Positions 55,001 through 64,000 of a DNA stretch of 64,000 bases are shown here, piece after piece. Source of the DNA: Hemerocallis citrina (taxonomy: Eukaryota > Streptophyta > Magnoliopsida > Asparagales > Asphodelaceae); contig CM030361.1 in the NCBI GenBank assembly GCA_017893485.1, positions 146,258,941 to 146,322,940 on the forward strand. The letters run 5' to 3'. Both the position numbers and the translations under genes were made by a program. The stretch's first letter is position 1. Each line of letters starts with the position of its first letter. The notes under the pieces are model-generated. The model saw nothing but the letters and a program-made list of their open reading frames with translations, had not been told where the DNA came from and searched no databases.

Positions 55001-55850
55001 ATCCTCCGCTTCTCAGCAAACCCGAACCTGGGGAGCCACTCTGGCTCTACCTATCTGCTTCGGAGAACGTGCTCAGCGCCATCCTCGTCCGAGAAGAGGA
55101 AAGGGTTCAAAAGCCCCTCTACTATGTGAGCAAGGTCCTGCTCGATGCCGAGACCCGGTATTCCAGAATGGAGAAAATGGCGTACGCCTTGGTCATAGCC
55201 GCACGGAAGCTTCGTCCTTACTTCCAGGCGCATTCGATCCAGGTACTCACGGATCAACCCTTGAAGGCCGTGCTCTACAAACCCGAGAACTCCGGTCGAC
55301 TCGTCAAATGGTCTATCGAACTCAGCCAGTACGACATCAGCTACCAACCAAGAACATCCATCAAAGGGCAGGCCCTCGCTGAATTCATTACGGAATGCAC
55401 CATCTCCGAACAACCTGCAAACAAAGAAGCCGACCAGACGTGGGAAGTTTACGTCGACGACTCCTCTTGCGAAGCGGGGAGTGGTGTGGGCATCATTCTT
55501 CGAGGTCCGGATGGTTTCCTCCTCCAGTATTGTCTCCGCCTCAACTTTCCGACCTCTAACAACGAGGCTGAATATGAGGTGATGATCGCCAGACTTAACC
55601 TAGCTCATCAAGCCGGTGCCAAGCAGATCTAGGCCTTTAGCGACTCTCAGCTAGTGGTCAACCAGATCACCGGGGACTACGAGGCCTGTGACGATCGGAT
55701 GATCAGGTACAAGGCCATCGTCCAACGCCTATTATCGTCCTTCGACGAATCGGCCGTCATAAGAATCCCCGGGAGCTGAACGCCCAGGCCGACGCCCTAT
55801 CAAAATTAGCTTCATCATCCTTTGAAGTCCTCGACCGCACGGTCCTGATT
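55001..55850 (+). pseudogene. RNase H pair of the second Tat element
   Basis: 'RVQKPLYYVSKVLLDAETRY', 'RKLRPYFQAHSIQVLTDQPL' and 'IELSQYDISYQPRTSIKGQA' belong to the first RNase H. 'WEVYVDDSSCEAGSGVGIIL' and 'NNEAEYEVMIARLNLAHQAG' are the archaeal-type second one. A TAG at 55630 and a shift near 55770 break it before 'LNAQADALSKLAS'. Confidence 0.88.
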
Positions 55851-57154
55851 GAAGTCCTGTTGAAACCAAGTACAGACACCCCCGAGGTTCTGTGCGTCGA
55901 AGACGAAGCTCCTTCAGACGACTGGACCACTCTTATCAAAAATTTTCTAATCAAGGGAGAGCTTCCCGAAGACCGAGCTGAGGCAAGACGGATCAGGGTA
56001 AGATCTAAAAGGTTCGTGGTCATCAATGCCACCCTCTTCAAAAGATCCTATACAACAACAGATGGCAAACCCTACCTCCGCTGCCTAAGCCCAGACGAAG
56101 CCAAGTACGCCCTCAAGGAACTGCACGAGGGAATCAGCGGATGTCACATGGGAAGCCGTTCGCTTGCACGGAAGGTGCTAAACCACGAGTACTATTAGCC
56201 CACTATGCTTCAAGATGCCCTCGCCCTAGTGAAGAAGTGTGGTCCCTGCCAATGGTTCTCCCCAGTGAAGAGGGCTCCCCAGGAGAACCTCCGGTCCATG
56301 GCCAGTCCGACCCCCTTTGCAATGTGGGGGATGGATTTGGTAGGCCCATTTCCAAAAGCAACAGGCCAGCGAAAGTTTCTCATTGTGGCGATCGACTATT
56401 TCACCAAGTGGATCGAGGCTGAGCCATTAGCAACGATCACCGAACGACAAACCCAGCAGTTCTTCTGGAAACACATCGTCTGTCGGTTCGGGATTCTGCA
56501 GGTGCTCATCACGGATAATGGGACTCAATTCGCGGGTAAGAATTTCTGCAAGTTCTGCGAAGATCTCGGGATCCAGCAGCGCTTCTCTTCAGTATGCCAT
56601 CCCAGTCTAACGGCCAGGCTGAGAACGCTAACAACCAAATCCTCGACGGCCTCAAGAAATGACTCGATAACTCTTCCAAAGGGTTGTGGGTCGAAGAATT
56701 ACCGAGCGTTCTCTGGGCCCACCGAACGACAAAGAGAATCCCCACGGGAGAATCCCTTTTCAATCTGACGTACGGTGCCGAGGCCGTCATTCCCTTGGAG
56801 ATCGGGATCTCTTCACCTCGAATCATGGCTTTCGACGAAGCCGCCAACTCCCAACAGCTACGGGCCGACCTGGACCTCATAGACGAGGTCAGGGAAAAGT
56901 CCACCCTTAGAAGAAGCATCTACCAGCAAAGAATTGAGAAGTTCTACAACAAGAAGGTGTGCCCAACTGACATCAAACTTGGAGATCTTGTCCTTCGAAA
57001 ACTAGCGGTATCCAATCCCGGCCAGAAGAGAAAGTTGGCACCAAATTGGGAGGGCCCGTACAAAGTATCTGAAGTCGTGCGCCCAGGCACGTACCGCCTG
57101 ACCAGTGCCGAAGGCAAGCCCATCAAGAGGCCCTGGAACGCGGAATACTTATAA
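55851..57154 (+). pseudogene. Integrase of the second Tat element
   Basis: A linker ('VLCVEDEAPSDDWTTLIKNF') leads to the zinc finger 'HEGISGCHMGSRSLARKVLN', broken by a TAG at 56196, and 'ALVKKCGPCQWF'. The core follows: 'MWGMDLVGPFPKATGQRKFL' (D), 'LITDNGTQFAGKNF' (D) and a shifted 'SNGQAENANNQIL'-like Glu region near 56610. Then come 'RTTKRIPTGESLFNLTYGAE' and the C-terminal 'LAPNWEGPYKVSEVVRPGTY', ending 'RPWNAEYL'. Confidence 0.9.
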
Positions 57155-57275
57155 TGATTGTAAACGGCACGTCGTGCCTAGTCTTTTGTAAAGTTCAAAT
57201 ATATTGTAAATGTGCCAGCTTTCTTAAAACAAGCCCACGGCTTCATATTTTGTAAACATGTAAAGAACATATCTC

Positions 57276-58008
57276 GAGCTCAACGCTCGGATAATTGCGC
57301 GGGCCCAAAAAGCTTCTCTTACAAGCTTTGGGTTCGGCACTCGGATAACAGCGCGAGCCCAAAAAGCTTCTCTTCCAAACTTCGGGATCGGCGCTCGGAT
57401 AACAGCGCGAGCCCAAAAAAGCTTCTCTTCAAAGCTTCGGGATCGGCGCTCAGATAACAGCGCGAGCCCAAAAAGCTTCTCCTACAAGCTGGGGGCTCGG
57501 TGCTCGGATAACAACGCGAGCCCAAAAAGCTTCTCTTACAAGCTGGGAGCTCGGTGCTCGGATAACAGCGCGAGCCCAAAAAGCTTCTCTTACAAGCTGG
57601 GGGCTCGGCGCTCGGATAACAGCGCGAGCCCAAAAAGCTTCTCTTACAAGCTTGAGGCTCGGCGCTCGGATAACAGCACGAGCCCAAAAAGCTTCTCTTA
57701 CAAGCTTAGGGCTCGGTGCTCGAATAACAGCGCGAGGCCAAAAAGCTTCTCTTCCAAGCTTCGGAATCGGCGCTCGGATAACAGCGCGAGCACAAAAAGC
57801 TTCTCTTACAAGCTTGGGGCTCGGTGCTCGGATAACAGCACGAGCCCAAAAAGCTTCTCTTCCAAGCTTCAGGATCGGCGCTCGGATAACACCGCGAGCC
57901 CAAAAAGCTTCGCTTACAAGCTTGGGGCTCGGCGCTCGGATAACATCGCGGGCCCAAAAAGCTTTTCGTACAAGCTTGGGGCTCGGTATTCGGACGGCTC
58001 GGCCTGGT
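57276..58008. repeat. Tandem array, about 13 x 54 bp, in the second Tat element
   Basis: The unit is 'ggctcggcgctcggataaca', then 'gcgcgagcccaaaaagcttc' and 'tcttacaagctt'. The spacing of 54 bases is a multiple of three, so several frames stay open and encode an 18-residue repeat on either strand. AAGCTT flanks a short inverted core in each unit. Confidence 0.95.
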
Positions 58009-58029
58009 TGTTTTTTGGTAAGGTGCATC

Positions 58030-59530
58030 CAATAAAACAACTCTACTTCCTCCACACCCGCGTCATCTCTCCCTGAGAACATGTGCGGGAGCTCGGCGTC
58101 GACCCCGAGCAAGGCGGGTGCCTTCTCCAAGGCACCGCGACCTTGACGCTCGGCGGCGACCCTCTGCTACGCCCGCAGTTGTCTTTCTACTGGTATGGGG
58201 GCTCGGCATTCATCCCTCGCTCGGTTTGGGCTTCCTCAAGCTCATCAACCTATGTGCAAGGCGACATCCGCCAGCCATGCCCGCACCTTCTCCCTGAGAA
58301 CATGTGCGGGAGCTCGGCGTCGACCCCGAGCAAGGCGGGTGCCTTCTCCAAGGCACCGCGACCTTGACGCTCGGCGGTGACCCTCTGCTACGCCCGCAGT
58401 TGTCTTTCTCACCGGTATGGGGCTCGGCATCCGTCCCTCGCTCGGTTTGGGCTTCTTCAAGCTCATCAACCTATGTGTGAGGCGACATCTGCCAGCCACG
58501 CCCGCACCGTCTCTCCCTGAGAACATGTGCGGGAGCTCGGCGTCGACCCCGAGCAAGGCGGGTGCCTTCTCCGAGGCACCGCAACCTTGATGCTCGGCGG
58601 CGACCTTCTGCTATGCCCGTAGTTGTCTTTCTCACCGGTATGTAGGCTCGACATCCGTCCCTCGCTCGGTTTGGGCTTCTTCAAGCTCATTAACCTATGT
58701 GCGAGGCGACATCCGCCAGCCACGCCCGCACCGTCTCTTCCTGAGAACATGTGCGGGAGCTCGGCATCGACCCCGAGCAAGGCAGGTGCCTTCTCCAAGG
58801 CACCGCGACCTTGACGCTCGGCGGCGACCCTCTGCTACGCCCGCAGTTGTCTTTCTCACCGGTATGAGGGATCGGCATCCGTCCCTCGCTCGGTTTGGGC
58901 TTCTCGAAGCTGATCAACCTATGTACGAGGCGACATCCGCCAGCCACGCCCACACCGTCTCTCCCTGAGAACATGTGCAGAAGCTCGGTGTCGACCCCGA
59001 GCAGGCCGGGTGCCTTCTCCATGGCACCGTGACCTTGACGCTCGGCAGCGACCCTCTACTACGCCCGCAATTGTCTTTCTCACCGGTATGGGGGCTCGGC
59101 ATCCGTCCATCGCTCGGTTTGGGCTTCTTGAAGCTCATCAACCCTATGTACGAGGCGACATCCTCTAGCCACGCTGCACCGTCTCTCCCTGAGAACATGT
59201 GCAGGAGCTCGGCGTTGACCCCGAGCAAGGCGGGTGCCTTCTCCAAGGCACCTGCGACCTTGACGCTCGGCGGCGACCCTCTGCTACTCCCGTAGTTGTC
59301 TTTCTCACCCGTATGGGGGCTCGGCATCCGTCCCTCGCTCAGTTTGGGCTTCTTCAAGCTCATCAACCTATGTACGAGGCGACATCTGCTAGCCACGCCC
59401 GCACCGTCTCTCCCTGAGAACATGTGCAGGAGCTCGGCGTTGACCCCGAGCAAGGCGGGTACCTTCTTCAAGGCACCGCGACCTTGACGCTCGGCGGCGA
59501 CCCTCTGCTACTCTTGCAACTGGTTTTCTC
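58030..59530. repeat. Tandem array, about 6.7 x 223 bp, in the second Tat element
   Basis: 'ctccctgagaacatgtgcgg' recurs at 58070, 58291, 58513, 58737, 58962, 59187 and 59411. Other fixed blocks are 'cgaccccgagcaaggcgggt' and 'ccctcgctcggtttgggctt'. Copies are well over 90% alike by eye. Confidence 0.95.
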
Positions 59531-59534
59531 ACAA

Positions 59535-60165
59535 ACATGGGGGCTCAACAAATTGGAGCAAGGCCGCAACTTTCTTCAAAGCTGCTTGACCACTACGCTC
59601 GGTTACGACCTACAACCATGTGTTGACAAAATTTTATTAAGGATTAGAGCGTCCGCCTTCGGCAGATGCCCCGAGCCTCGAGTCGAGTTATTGACCACCC
59701 TCTCACCTGCGAACGACTCGGGGTTTACAGCTTTTACAAACCTAAACCCCGAACTGTTCGAGGATGGCAGGGGAGCCATCGACCCACTGCTCTCTCCGCC
59801 CCGGAACAAACGCTCTGAGCCTACGAGCCGTTCAGCTGACCCTTCTTTCGTCCCCGAACAACTCGGGGTTTACAGCTCTTACGAGCCCAAAACCTCGAGC
59901 TGTTCGAGGACGGCAGAAGAGCCATCACGCTTCGGCTCTCTCCGAACCCCCGAAACGATCGGTCGTTCCACCGCTCACCAATGAACAACCTGGGGTCTCA
60001 TAGCTCAAACGGCCTGTACCCCAAATAGTCCGAGGGTGATCGGTGTGCCTCCAATCCGGAGCACGCGAAAAAATTGTGTTCTCTGGGCGCCCGCCTTCCG
60101 CAGGCACCCTAATCAAGCAACTAACTGCCTGACAACCAACAAGGGAAGTGGGGATTATATAGCCC
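59535..60165. repeat. Diverged repeats (about 3 x 140 bp) at the 3' end of the second Tat element
   Basis: 'gactcggggtttacagc', 'aactcggggtttacagc' and 'aacctggggtctcatagc' recur at about 59716, 59859 and 59988, each followed by a Leu/Glu-like 'gttcgaggatgg' block. The stretch ends at a purine tract. Confidence 0.7.
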
Positions 60166-60223
60166 CCTAAAGCCCCCATTTATTATCAATTATTGTACCC
60201 TCAATGTGTTTCTGATGTTGATT

Positions 60224-60321
60224 ATGTTTGATTTGAGAGGGAAGGCAGTTGAGAAGCACACGGTGAAGATGAAGATAACAGAGTACATCAAGGAGTCCGG
60301 CAAGAGCTACAACCCAACTTT
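60224..60321 (+). other. Possible first coding exon of an unrecognised gene
   Basis: An ATG-started frame reads MFDLRGKAVEKHTVKMKITE and then YIKESGKSYNPTL, ending at a donor (TTG|gtaatt). Composition is normal for protein and unlike the AT-rich surroundings. I do not recognise it. It lies 60 bases after the truncated Tat element, which may have inserted into or near the gene. No second exon was found in the window. Confidence 0.35.
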
Positions 60322-60784
60322 GGTAATTATTCGATTTTTTACTTTTCCTTTCAGTTGAATAGAAATATAGATTGATGATGGTTGGTTTGAAAATGTGAAT
60401 TTGTTAATCTGTAGATTTGTTATCTTTTGTTTATATTGTGTTCAAAATAGTTAAGAGACATCTCTAAATTTTTGTGTTTTATATAATTTTATGATTCTCA
60501 GAAAATTATTTTAGTCTGTGTAATTTGTACAGATTAACACTGATCACCAACTAATTTTCTTATAATTCAAATTGGTTAATGCTGAATTTTGTATTGATTT
60601 TTTTTGATATTTTAATATATCTTTTGGTAAAGTCTGTGCAATTTGCACAGGGTAAGACTAGTTTCTTAAGTAAACTCGCTTGTACATCTGAATTCTCAAG
60701 TAAACTCTCTAGTACATTTTAACCAGTATGGTGAAAAATGAACAATATGACTTATATACATTCACTATCTTCTCATATACTTTA
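60322..60784. other. AT-rich sequence, intron-like
   Basis: T-rich DNA after the candidate exon. No further coding block was seen. Confidence 0.35.
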
Positions 60785-61725
60785 GAGGGCGTTTGGTATG
60801 CGGATTGGAGAATTCATTGGAATGGGCGGATTCCCAAAAATTTGTGATAGGAATCATAATTCTCAGGAATGTTGTAATATTGAGTTTAGTACAAGACATT
60901 GTATTGCAGGAAATATTTTATTACCGTGTTTGGTATTGACCAATTCATTTCCATCAATCCTTTGCAATAGTAGACATTACTGAAAATACTATTTTGTCTT
61001 TATTTAAATAAAAAAAACCAATATAATTGTTTTATACTCTAGTAATCGATGCATATACGTGACACGTGCAAAACCCAAACTGATGTATATCTTATAAAAC
61101 CTGAGTACAGTAACAAATAGATGACTTAAAAAGTTACATTAAGATTCTAACATATTTCAACCATGTAGATAAAAACATTAAAAAAAATGAAATGCACGCA
61201 GTACAAACACATGATCTTAGACATACATGCATTATAATTATCAATGAAATATATTATTTATGACTTAGTAGATAAAGGGTTTCCCCTTAAATTTTCATCT
61301 GAATAATGGTAAGTACTATTGTTAAAATTGATAAGTTACACTGAAACATATATCATACTTATTGAATTCTTTTCAGTTTGTAATTGGACGTTCCTCCTTA
61401 AATTTAAATATGTACAAATCTCACCCTGATAAGGCAGAGTAACAAATTTGTGGGAGGAAACATAGAGCGGCAATATGATAAAGCAGAAAGATTATTAAAA
61501 ATCTGTAGGGTGTTTGGTAACGTGATAATCTCAGTTATTTTTTAAGTGAAGGAATCCAAAAATCTCACCCTTTTAAAGAGAAATATATATCATTCCCAAC
61601 AAAGAATTTTGATTTCCATGAGAATTTAAGAATTCTTCCAAAACTATACTTATATCTTTCCAAACCAGGTAATCCAGAGCGGTAATTCTAGATTTCTTTA
61701 TATATTACCACATATCAAATGCTCC
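60785..61725. mobile_element. Tourist-like (PIF/Harbinger-type) inverted-repeat ends, possibly two nested MITEs
   Basis: GAGGGCGTTTGGTATGCGG at the left and, reversed, GGAGCATTTGATATGTGG at the right form imperfect terminal repeats flanked by TTA (60782-60784 and 61726-61728). A second outward-facing start, 'gggtgtttggtaacgtgata' at 61508, pairs even better with the right end, so a small MITE of about 218 bp may lie inside or beside an older one. No coding sequence is present. Confidence 0.45.
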
Positions 61726-61728
61726 TTA

Positions 61729-62070
61729 GAGAAATTCTAATTCTACCCCACGTCACAACACTGGAAAAAAGAAAAACGTAGGAACTGCGTCAATGATTTT
61801 ACAAACAATAGCTTGCTAAAAGAATAACACAATAACAATAATGATGATAATAATTATCAGAATAACCATATCCTTTCATTTCTTCACCAAAAAAAAAGTT
61901 CATATCCTTTCTGGTTTTTCACATAACCTCTCTCAAGCAATTCATATTGAGTTATAACTGCGGAATAACTCACCAACGAGATGCAAAACAATAGAATCAC
62001 AAGCAAGAGAACAAAAGCAATCAAAAGCCAACACATAATAACACATGAGACTTTTTTGAGATACACCTAA
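61729..62070. other. AT-rich sequence left of the copia LTR
   Basis: A 60-codon frame (61884-62066, - strand) is very hydrophobic in its middle (one membrane-like segment) but is not recognised and probably not a gene. Confidence 0.35.
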
Positions 62071-62650
62071 TGCAGTGGCTACTTTCCCGTGCAGAGTTAC
62101 TCTTGCAATTTTCACTAAAAATATGAAGAAAAAGTTTACAATCTCTCAAAAACTCACCCCCATGGTGTAGAGTTTTTCTCTATCCCCCCCTCTCTCTAAC
62201 GGCTCCTAGATCTCTCTATCCTGATAGAACAATGTTTCTCTTAACCCTAAAATTGTACTCAATACAATATATATAGGTTTACATCATTTTATATCTCAGC
62301 CGCAGAATAAACAATGTCATGCGGTTGACCGCAAACTTGGGCGGTCGGCTGCAACTATTCTTAAAGTGTATATGGATCCAACAGAGCGCAGGACGGTCGA
62401 TTAGTGCGGTCGACTACTCATTTCCTTCCAGTGTATAGGGTTCCAAGACAGTCGACCGTGTGGTTGACTGCACAGCTCTCGACTTGAGAGATTGTGAATG
62501 TCGGTCCACTATGCGGTCAACTGCGCGATCGACCACACTTTTCTGCCTGCAACTGTTGGCTGCTGTTTAGCTGCTTGCTCCCACTTCGACACTTCTTCTC
62601 GTCAATCTTCTTCAACCCATTATTGTGTATTGGATCCACAAACCCCAACA
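62071..62650 (-). repeat. 3' LTR of a second copia element (left edge approximate)
   Basis: On the - strand it starts TGTTGGGGTTTGTGGATCC right after a purine tract. A TATA-like 'tatatataggtttacatc' block and a pyrimidine-rich leader lie within. The left edge is set at the TGCAGTGG on the + strand and is not verified, because the partner LTR is outside the window. Confidence 0.65.
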
Positions 62651-62663
62651 ATCTCCCACTTGG
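62651..62663 (-). other. Polypurine tract of the second copia element
   Basis: On the - strand CCAAGTGGGAGAT directly precedes the LTR start. Confidence 0.85.
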
Positions 62664-63270
62664 AAACATATACAAGAATTCTCTAACATGTTCTTCATTC
62701 TTCCATTGGCCTAGTCTATACCTGTGCCTCTGCGTGTCTCCTCAACTATTAACCTGGAGATAATCCTATAGCGGTATAGAAGAACTGATGCTTCCTACTA
62801 TCCTCTACCTTCGTGAGCATGTCCGACCAGATTCGTAGTGCCAAGAATCTTAGATAACTTCAACCATTTCTTTACAACTGCCATTCTAATAAAGTGATAC
62901 CTCATCTGAATGTGTCGAGTCCTAGAGTGATATGCTGAGTTTTTTCCCAAAAAACTGCACTTTAACTGTTACACCATAGCTCTCATATGAGTTACTTTCT
63001 ACCCAACTATTTCATCAGCTCCAAAATCCACAACATGTCTTCTGTTAATTCTGTGGGTGCCATATACTCTGACTCCTGGGTTGAATGTGCTACAACCTTT
63101 TGTAGCTGTGAAGCCCAACTAACAGATGTACCTCCAACTGTAAATACATACCCTATGGTACTTCTACAACCATCACGATTGCCTAAAAAATCTGCATCCA
63201 CATAATTATGTATATGCAAAGAATCTCTCCCAAAACAAAGAGAATGATCTAAAGTATCTGCAAAATACAT
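62664..63270 (-). pseudogene. Copia RNase H (second copia element)
   Basis: The frame reads 'HNYVDADFLGNRDGCRSTIG', 'YVFTVGGTSVSWASQLQKVV' and 'STQESEYMAPTELTEDMLWI', the copia RNase H with its first Asp (normally DADwAGD; here DADFLGN, so an Asp is lost). Downstream the 'SRTRHIQMRYHFIRM' and 'KILGTTNLVGHAHEG' blocks appear only in shifted frames with stops. It lies next to the polypurine tract. Confidence 0.85.
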
Positions 63271-64000
63271 GAGAATCTACTTCTCTAAATCCTAATGTTG
63301 TTTACCTGAATTCTTCATGTAAAGACTGACAACTCCCACTGCTTGTGCGATGTCTGGTCTTATCGAAACTATCGCATACATCAAACTCCCAATGGTTGAG
63401 GCATAAGGAACTACATCCATTTCCTTCATTTTTGCCTCCGTTGTCAGAAACAAATCTGTAGTTAACTTGAAGTGTCCGGCCAAGGGACAAGTGACTGGCC
63501 TCGTGCCATCCATATTGAATCTTTTCAACACATTCTTCACGTAGTCTGCTTGTTATAACCAAAGCTTCTTGCTTTTTCCGTCTCTACTGATCTTCATGTC
63601 GAGGATTTGTTTTGCTTCACCTACGTCCTTCATCGAAAACTCCGAAGCTAGCACCTTTTTCACATCCTTGATCTTTTCCATACATGAACCAGCTAACAAC
63701 ATGTCCACATACAATGCCAAGGTAGCTATTTCATTTTCTTCATATCGACGAACATAAACACATTGATCCGTTTCACATCTCTCGAAACCCTTTCCTTTCA
63801 TGAAGCAGTCAAACTTCAAGTATCCTTGTCATGGTGCTTGTTTGTGCATGTAAAGACTCTTCTTCAGTCGACACACCATGTCTTCTTTTCCTTTTTCTTA
63901 AAACCTGTGGGTTGCCTCATGTACAACTCTTCATCGACATCACCATGGAGAAATATTATTTACATACCAATTGCTCTAAGTGTAAGTCTTCATCTGCCAC
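63271..64000 (-). pseudogene. Copia reverse transcriptase (second copia element, runs off the window)
   Basis: From the window edge inward, the - strand holds broken 'QPTGF'-like and 'CRLKKSLY'-like blocks, then 'ERCETDQCVYVRRYEENEIA' and the catalytic box 'LYVDMLLAG', where the usual YVDDMLIAG has lost its second Asp. 'KDVGEAKQILDMKISRD' follows. After a frame break at about 63550 come 'LKRFNMDGTRPVTCPLAGHF' and 'MYAIVSIRPDIAQAVGVVS'. Gag, protease and integrase are beyond the window. Confidence 0.88.

Larger units (their letters stand above)
50977..60165 (+). mobile_element. Second Tat-lineage Ty3/gypsy element, 3' LTR missing
   Basis: It has a 5' LTR, primer site, gag, protease, RT, RNase H, archaeal-type RNase H and integrase in order on the + strand, followed by about 3 kb of tandem repeats. 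The proteins are close relatives of those in the 11.8-46.7 kb element but the DNA is distinct and more GC-rich. It ends near a purine tract 'aagggaagtgggga' (60139-60153), after which the LTR start is not present. The coding region has many stops and shifts. No antisense gene was seen in its 3' region. Confidence 0.88.

Noticed and set aside
57450..58130. 226-codon open frame with an 18-residue repeat (- strand), and similar frames on the + strand
   Set aside because: It is produced by the 54-bp tandem array, whose unit is a multiple of three and lacks stops in several frames on both strands. No start context or non-repeat domain supports a protein.
58245..59471. Series of 100-185 codon frames on both strands through the 223-bp array
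   Set aside because: The same text recurs in each unit in several frames; no recognised protein, and it lies in the non-coding 3' region of a Tat element.

Overview
This window is plant nuclear DNA, almost certainly from an angiosperm. The evidence is the mix of Ty1/copia, Ty3/gypsy (chromovirus and Tat), L1-type LINE, PIF/Harbinger and CACTA sequence, together with spliced exons of plant genes. Nearly all of it is transposable-element DNA in several nested layers. I found no intact host gene, tRNA, rRNA or CRISPR array. Family names below come from recognising motifs and proteins by eye; no database search was possible.

Layout. 1-8.5 kb: the end of a copia-type LTR, then three exons of a phototropin-2-like kinase gene on the + strand (396-447, 6562-6674, 7080-7219). 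Its intron carries a complete copia element on the - strand (893-5621, perfect GCTTC target duplication). 8.5-11.8 kb: a CACTA end next to the last part of a chromovirus pol gene and that element's large 3' LTR. 11809-46690: one Tat-lineage Ty3/gypsy element on the - strand, flanked by a perfect GGAGA duplication and inserted into the chromovirus LTR, which resumes at 46696 and ends near 47497.

Inside the Tat element are a solo LTR (16186-20322), a 5'-truncated LINE (about 24656-35034) that itself carries an almost complete PIF/Harbinger transposon (26092-33151, TAA duplication), and a second solo LTR (36542-41603, perfect GAGGA duplication). The order of events is therefore chromovirus, then Tat, then LINE, then Harbinger. 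Without its guests the Tat element is about 13 kb plus an extra, nearly empty LTR-internal unit at its 3' end. Its own order on the - strand is 5' LTR, PBS, gag, protease, RT, RNase H, integrase, a tandem array, an oppositely oriented Transposase_28-type gene, a GC-rich tandem array, and 3' LTRs.

47.5-51 kb: AT-rich DNA with a local duplication and one exon resembling ribosomal protein L23 (uL14). 50977-about 60165: a second Tat element on the + strand with LTR, PBS and gag-pol, followed by two large tandem arrays; its 3' LTR is missing. 60.2-62 kb: a possible first exon of an unrecognised host gene and Tourist-like inverted-repeat ends. 62071-64000: the 3' half of another copia element on the - strand, running off the window.

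All element genes here carry nonsense codons or frameshifts, so none looks autonomous now. The Harbinger element is closest to intact, with two spliced genes and one visible frameshift.
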